From assembly GCA_930367205.1 (NCBI GenBank), contig OV884014.1, positions 76,859,104-76,923,103 of the forward strand: DNA of 64,000 bases, given 5' to 3'. Positions 63,946-64,000 of the stretch are shown in pieces. Made by a program: the position numbers and the translations under genes. Position 1 is the first letter of the stretch. Every line of letters starts with the position of its first letter. The notes under the pieces are model-generated. The model was not told where the DNA came from. It ran no database searches and was given only the letters and a program-made list of their open reading frames with translations. This DNA is from Acanthosoma haemorrhoidale. Taxonomy: Eukaryota > Arthropoda > Insecta > Hemiptera > Acanthosomatidae.

Positions 63946-64000
63946 AAACGATCAATTGGATTATTGAATCATACTACTAAGAGTAAACATACAAATAAGA

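Larger units (their letters stand above)
61166..64000. other. Intron of the neprilysin-type gene (presumed)
   Basis: AT-rich sequence without an M13 exon. It contains a diverged copy of dispersed repeat A at about 62625-62760, a SINE-like copy at about 63840-63945, and an unassigned 123-codon minus frame at 62481-62110 with low-complexity Ser/Phe-rich translation. A short conserved-looking minus frame lies near 63270-63180 but has no identity I can name. Confidence 0.5.

Overview
The window is nuclear DNA from an AT-rich insect genome. Its genes have introns with canonical GT-AG splice sites (one looks like GC-AG), its products belong to insect developmental families, and the flanks are full of eukaryotic transposons and tRNA-derived SINE-like repeats. 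I cannot fix the order from sequence alone; a hemipteroid insect is a guess.

Layout. 1-2451 (+): the last three coding exons of glass, the zinc-finger transcription factor of photoreceptor differentiation. 7471-9033: a Tc1-type DNA transposon with perfect 27-bp ends and a broken transposase. 10413-15740 (+): a complete six-exon bride-of-sevenless (boss) gene, a class C-type seven-pass receptor, 769 aa by my splice model. 15741-23632: AT-rich intergenic DNA with a 248-bp tandem duplication and SINE heads. 23633-35302 (-): a complete six-exon fem-1 homologue of the insect CG6966 type (ankyrin repeats, E3 substrate receptor), 655 aa, with every coding exon a multiple of three. 36255-39573: a TTAA-flanked piggyBac element whose transposase is broken and whose C-terminal Cys-rich domain is split by a 975-bp solo LTR with a 5-bp duplication. 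42508-52481 (-): a complete 13-exon knickkopf-type gene (two DM13 domains, DOMON, plastocyanin-like domain, GPI-type tail), 665 aa. 53973-58300: a decayed hAT element carrying a nested, internally deleted Merlin-like element (56993-57757). 61066-61165 (-): the last exon of a neprilysin-type (M13) metallopeptidase whose remaining exons lie beyond the right edge.

The genes do not form one pathway. The notable pairing is glass followed directly by boss on the same strand; both act in insect photoreceptor development. boss and fem-1 are convergent. Exon joins were tested by reading-phase arithmetic: all introns of boss, fem-1 and knk close in frame. No CRISPR, rRNA, functional tRNA or prokaryote-type system was seen.
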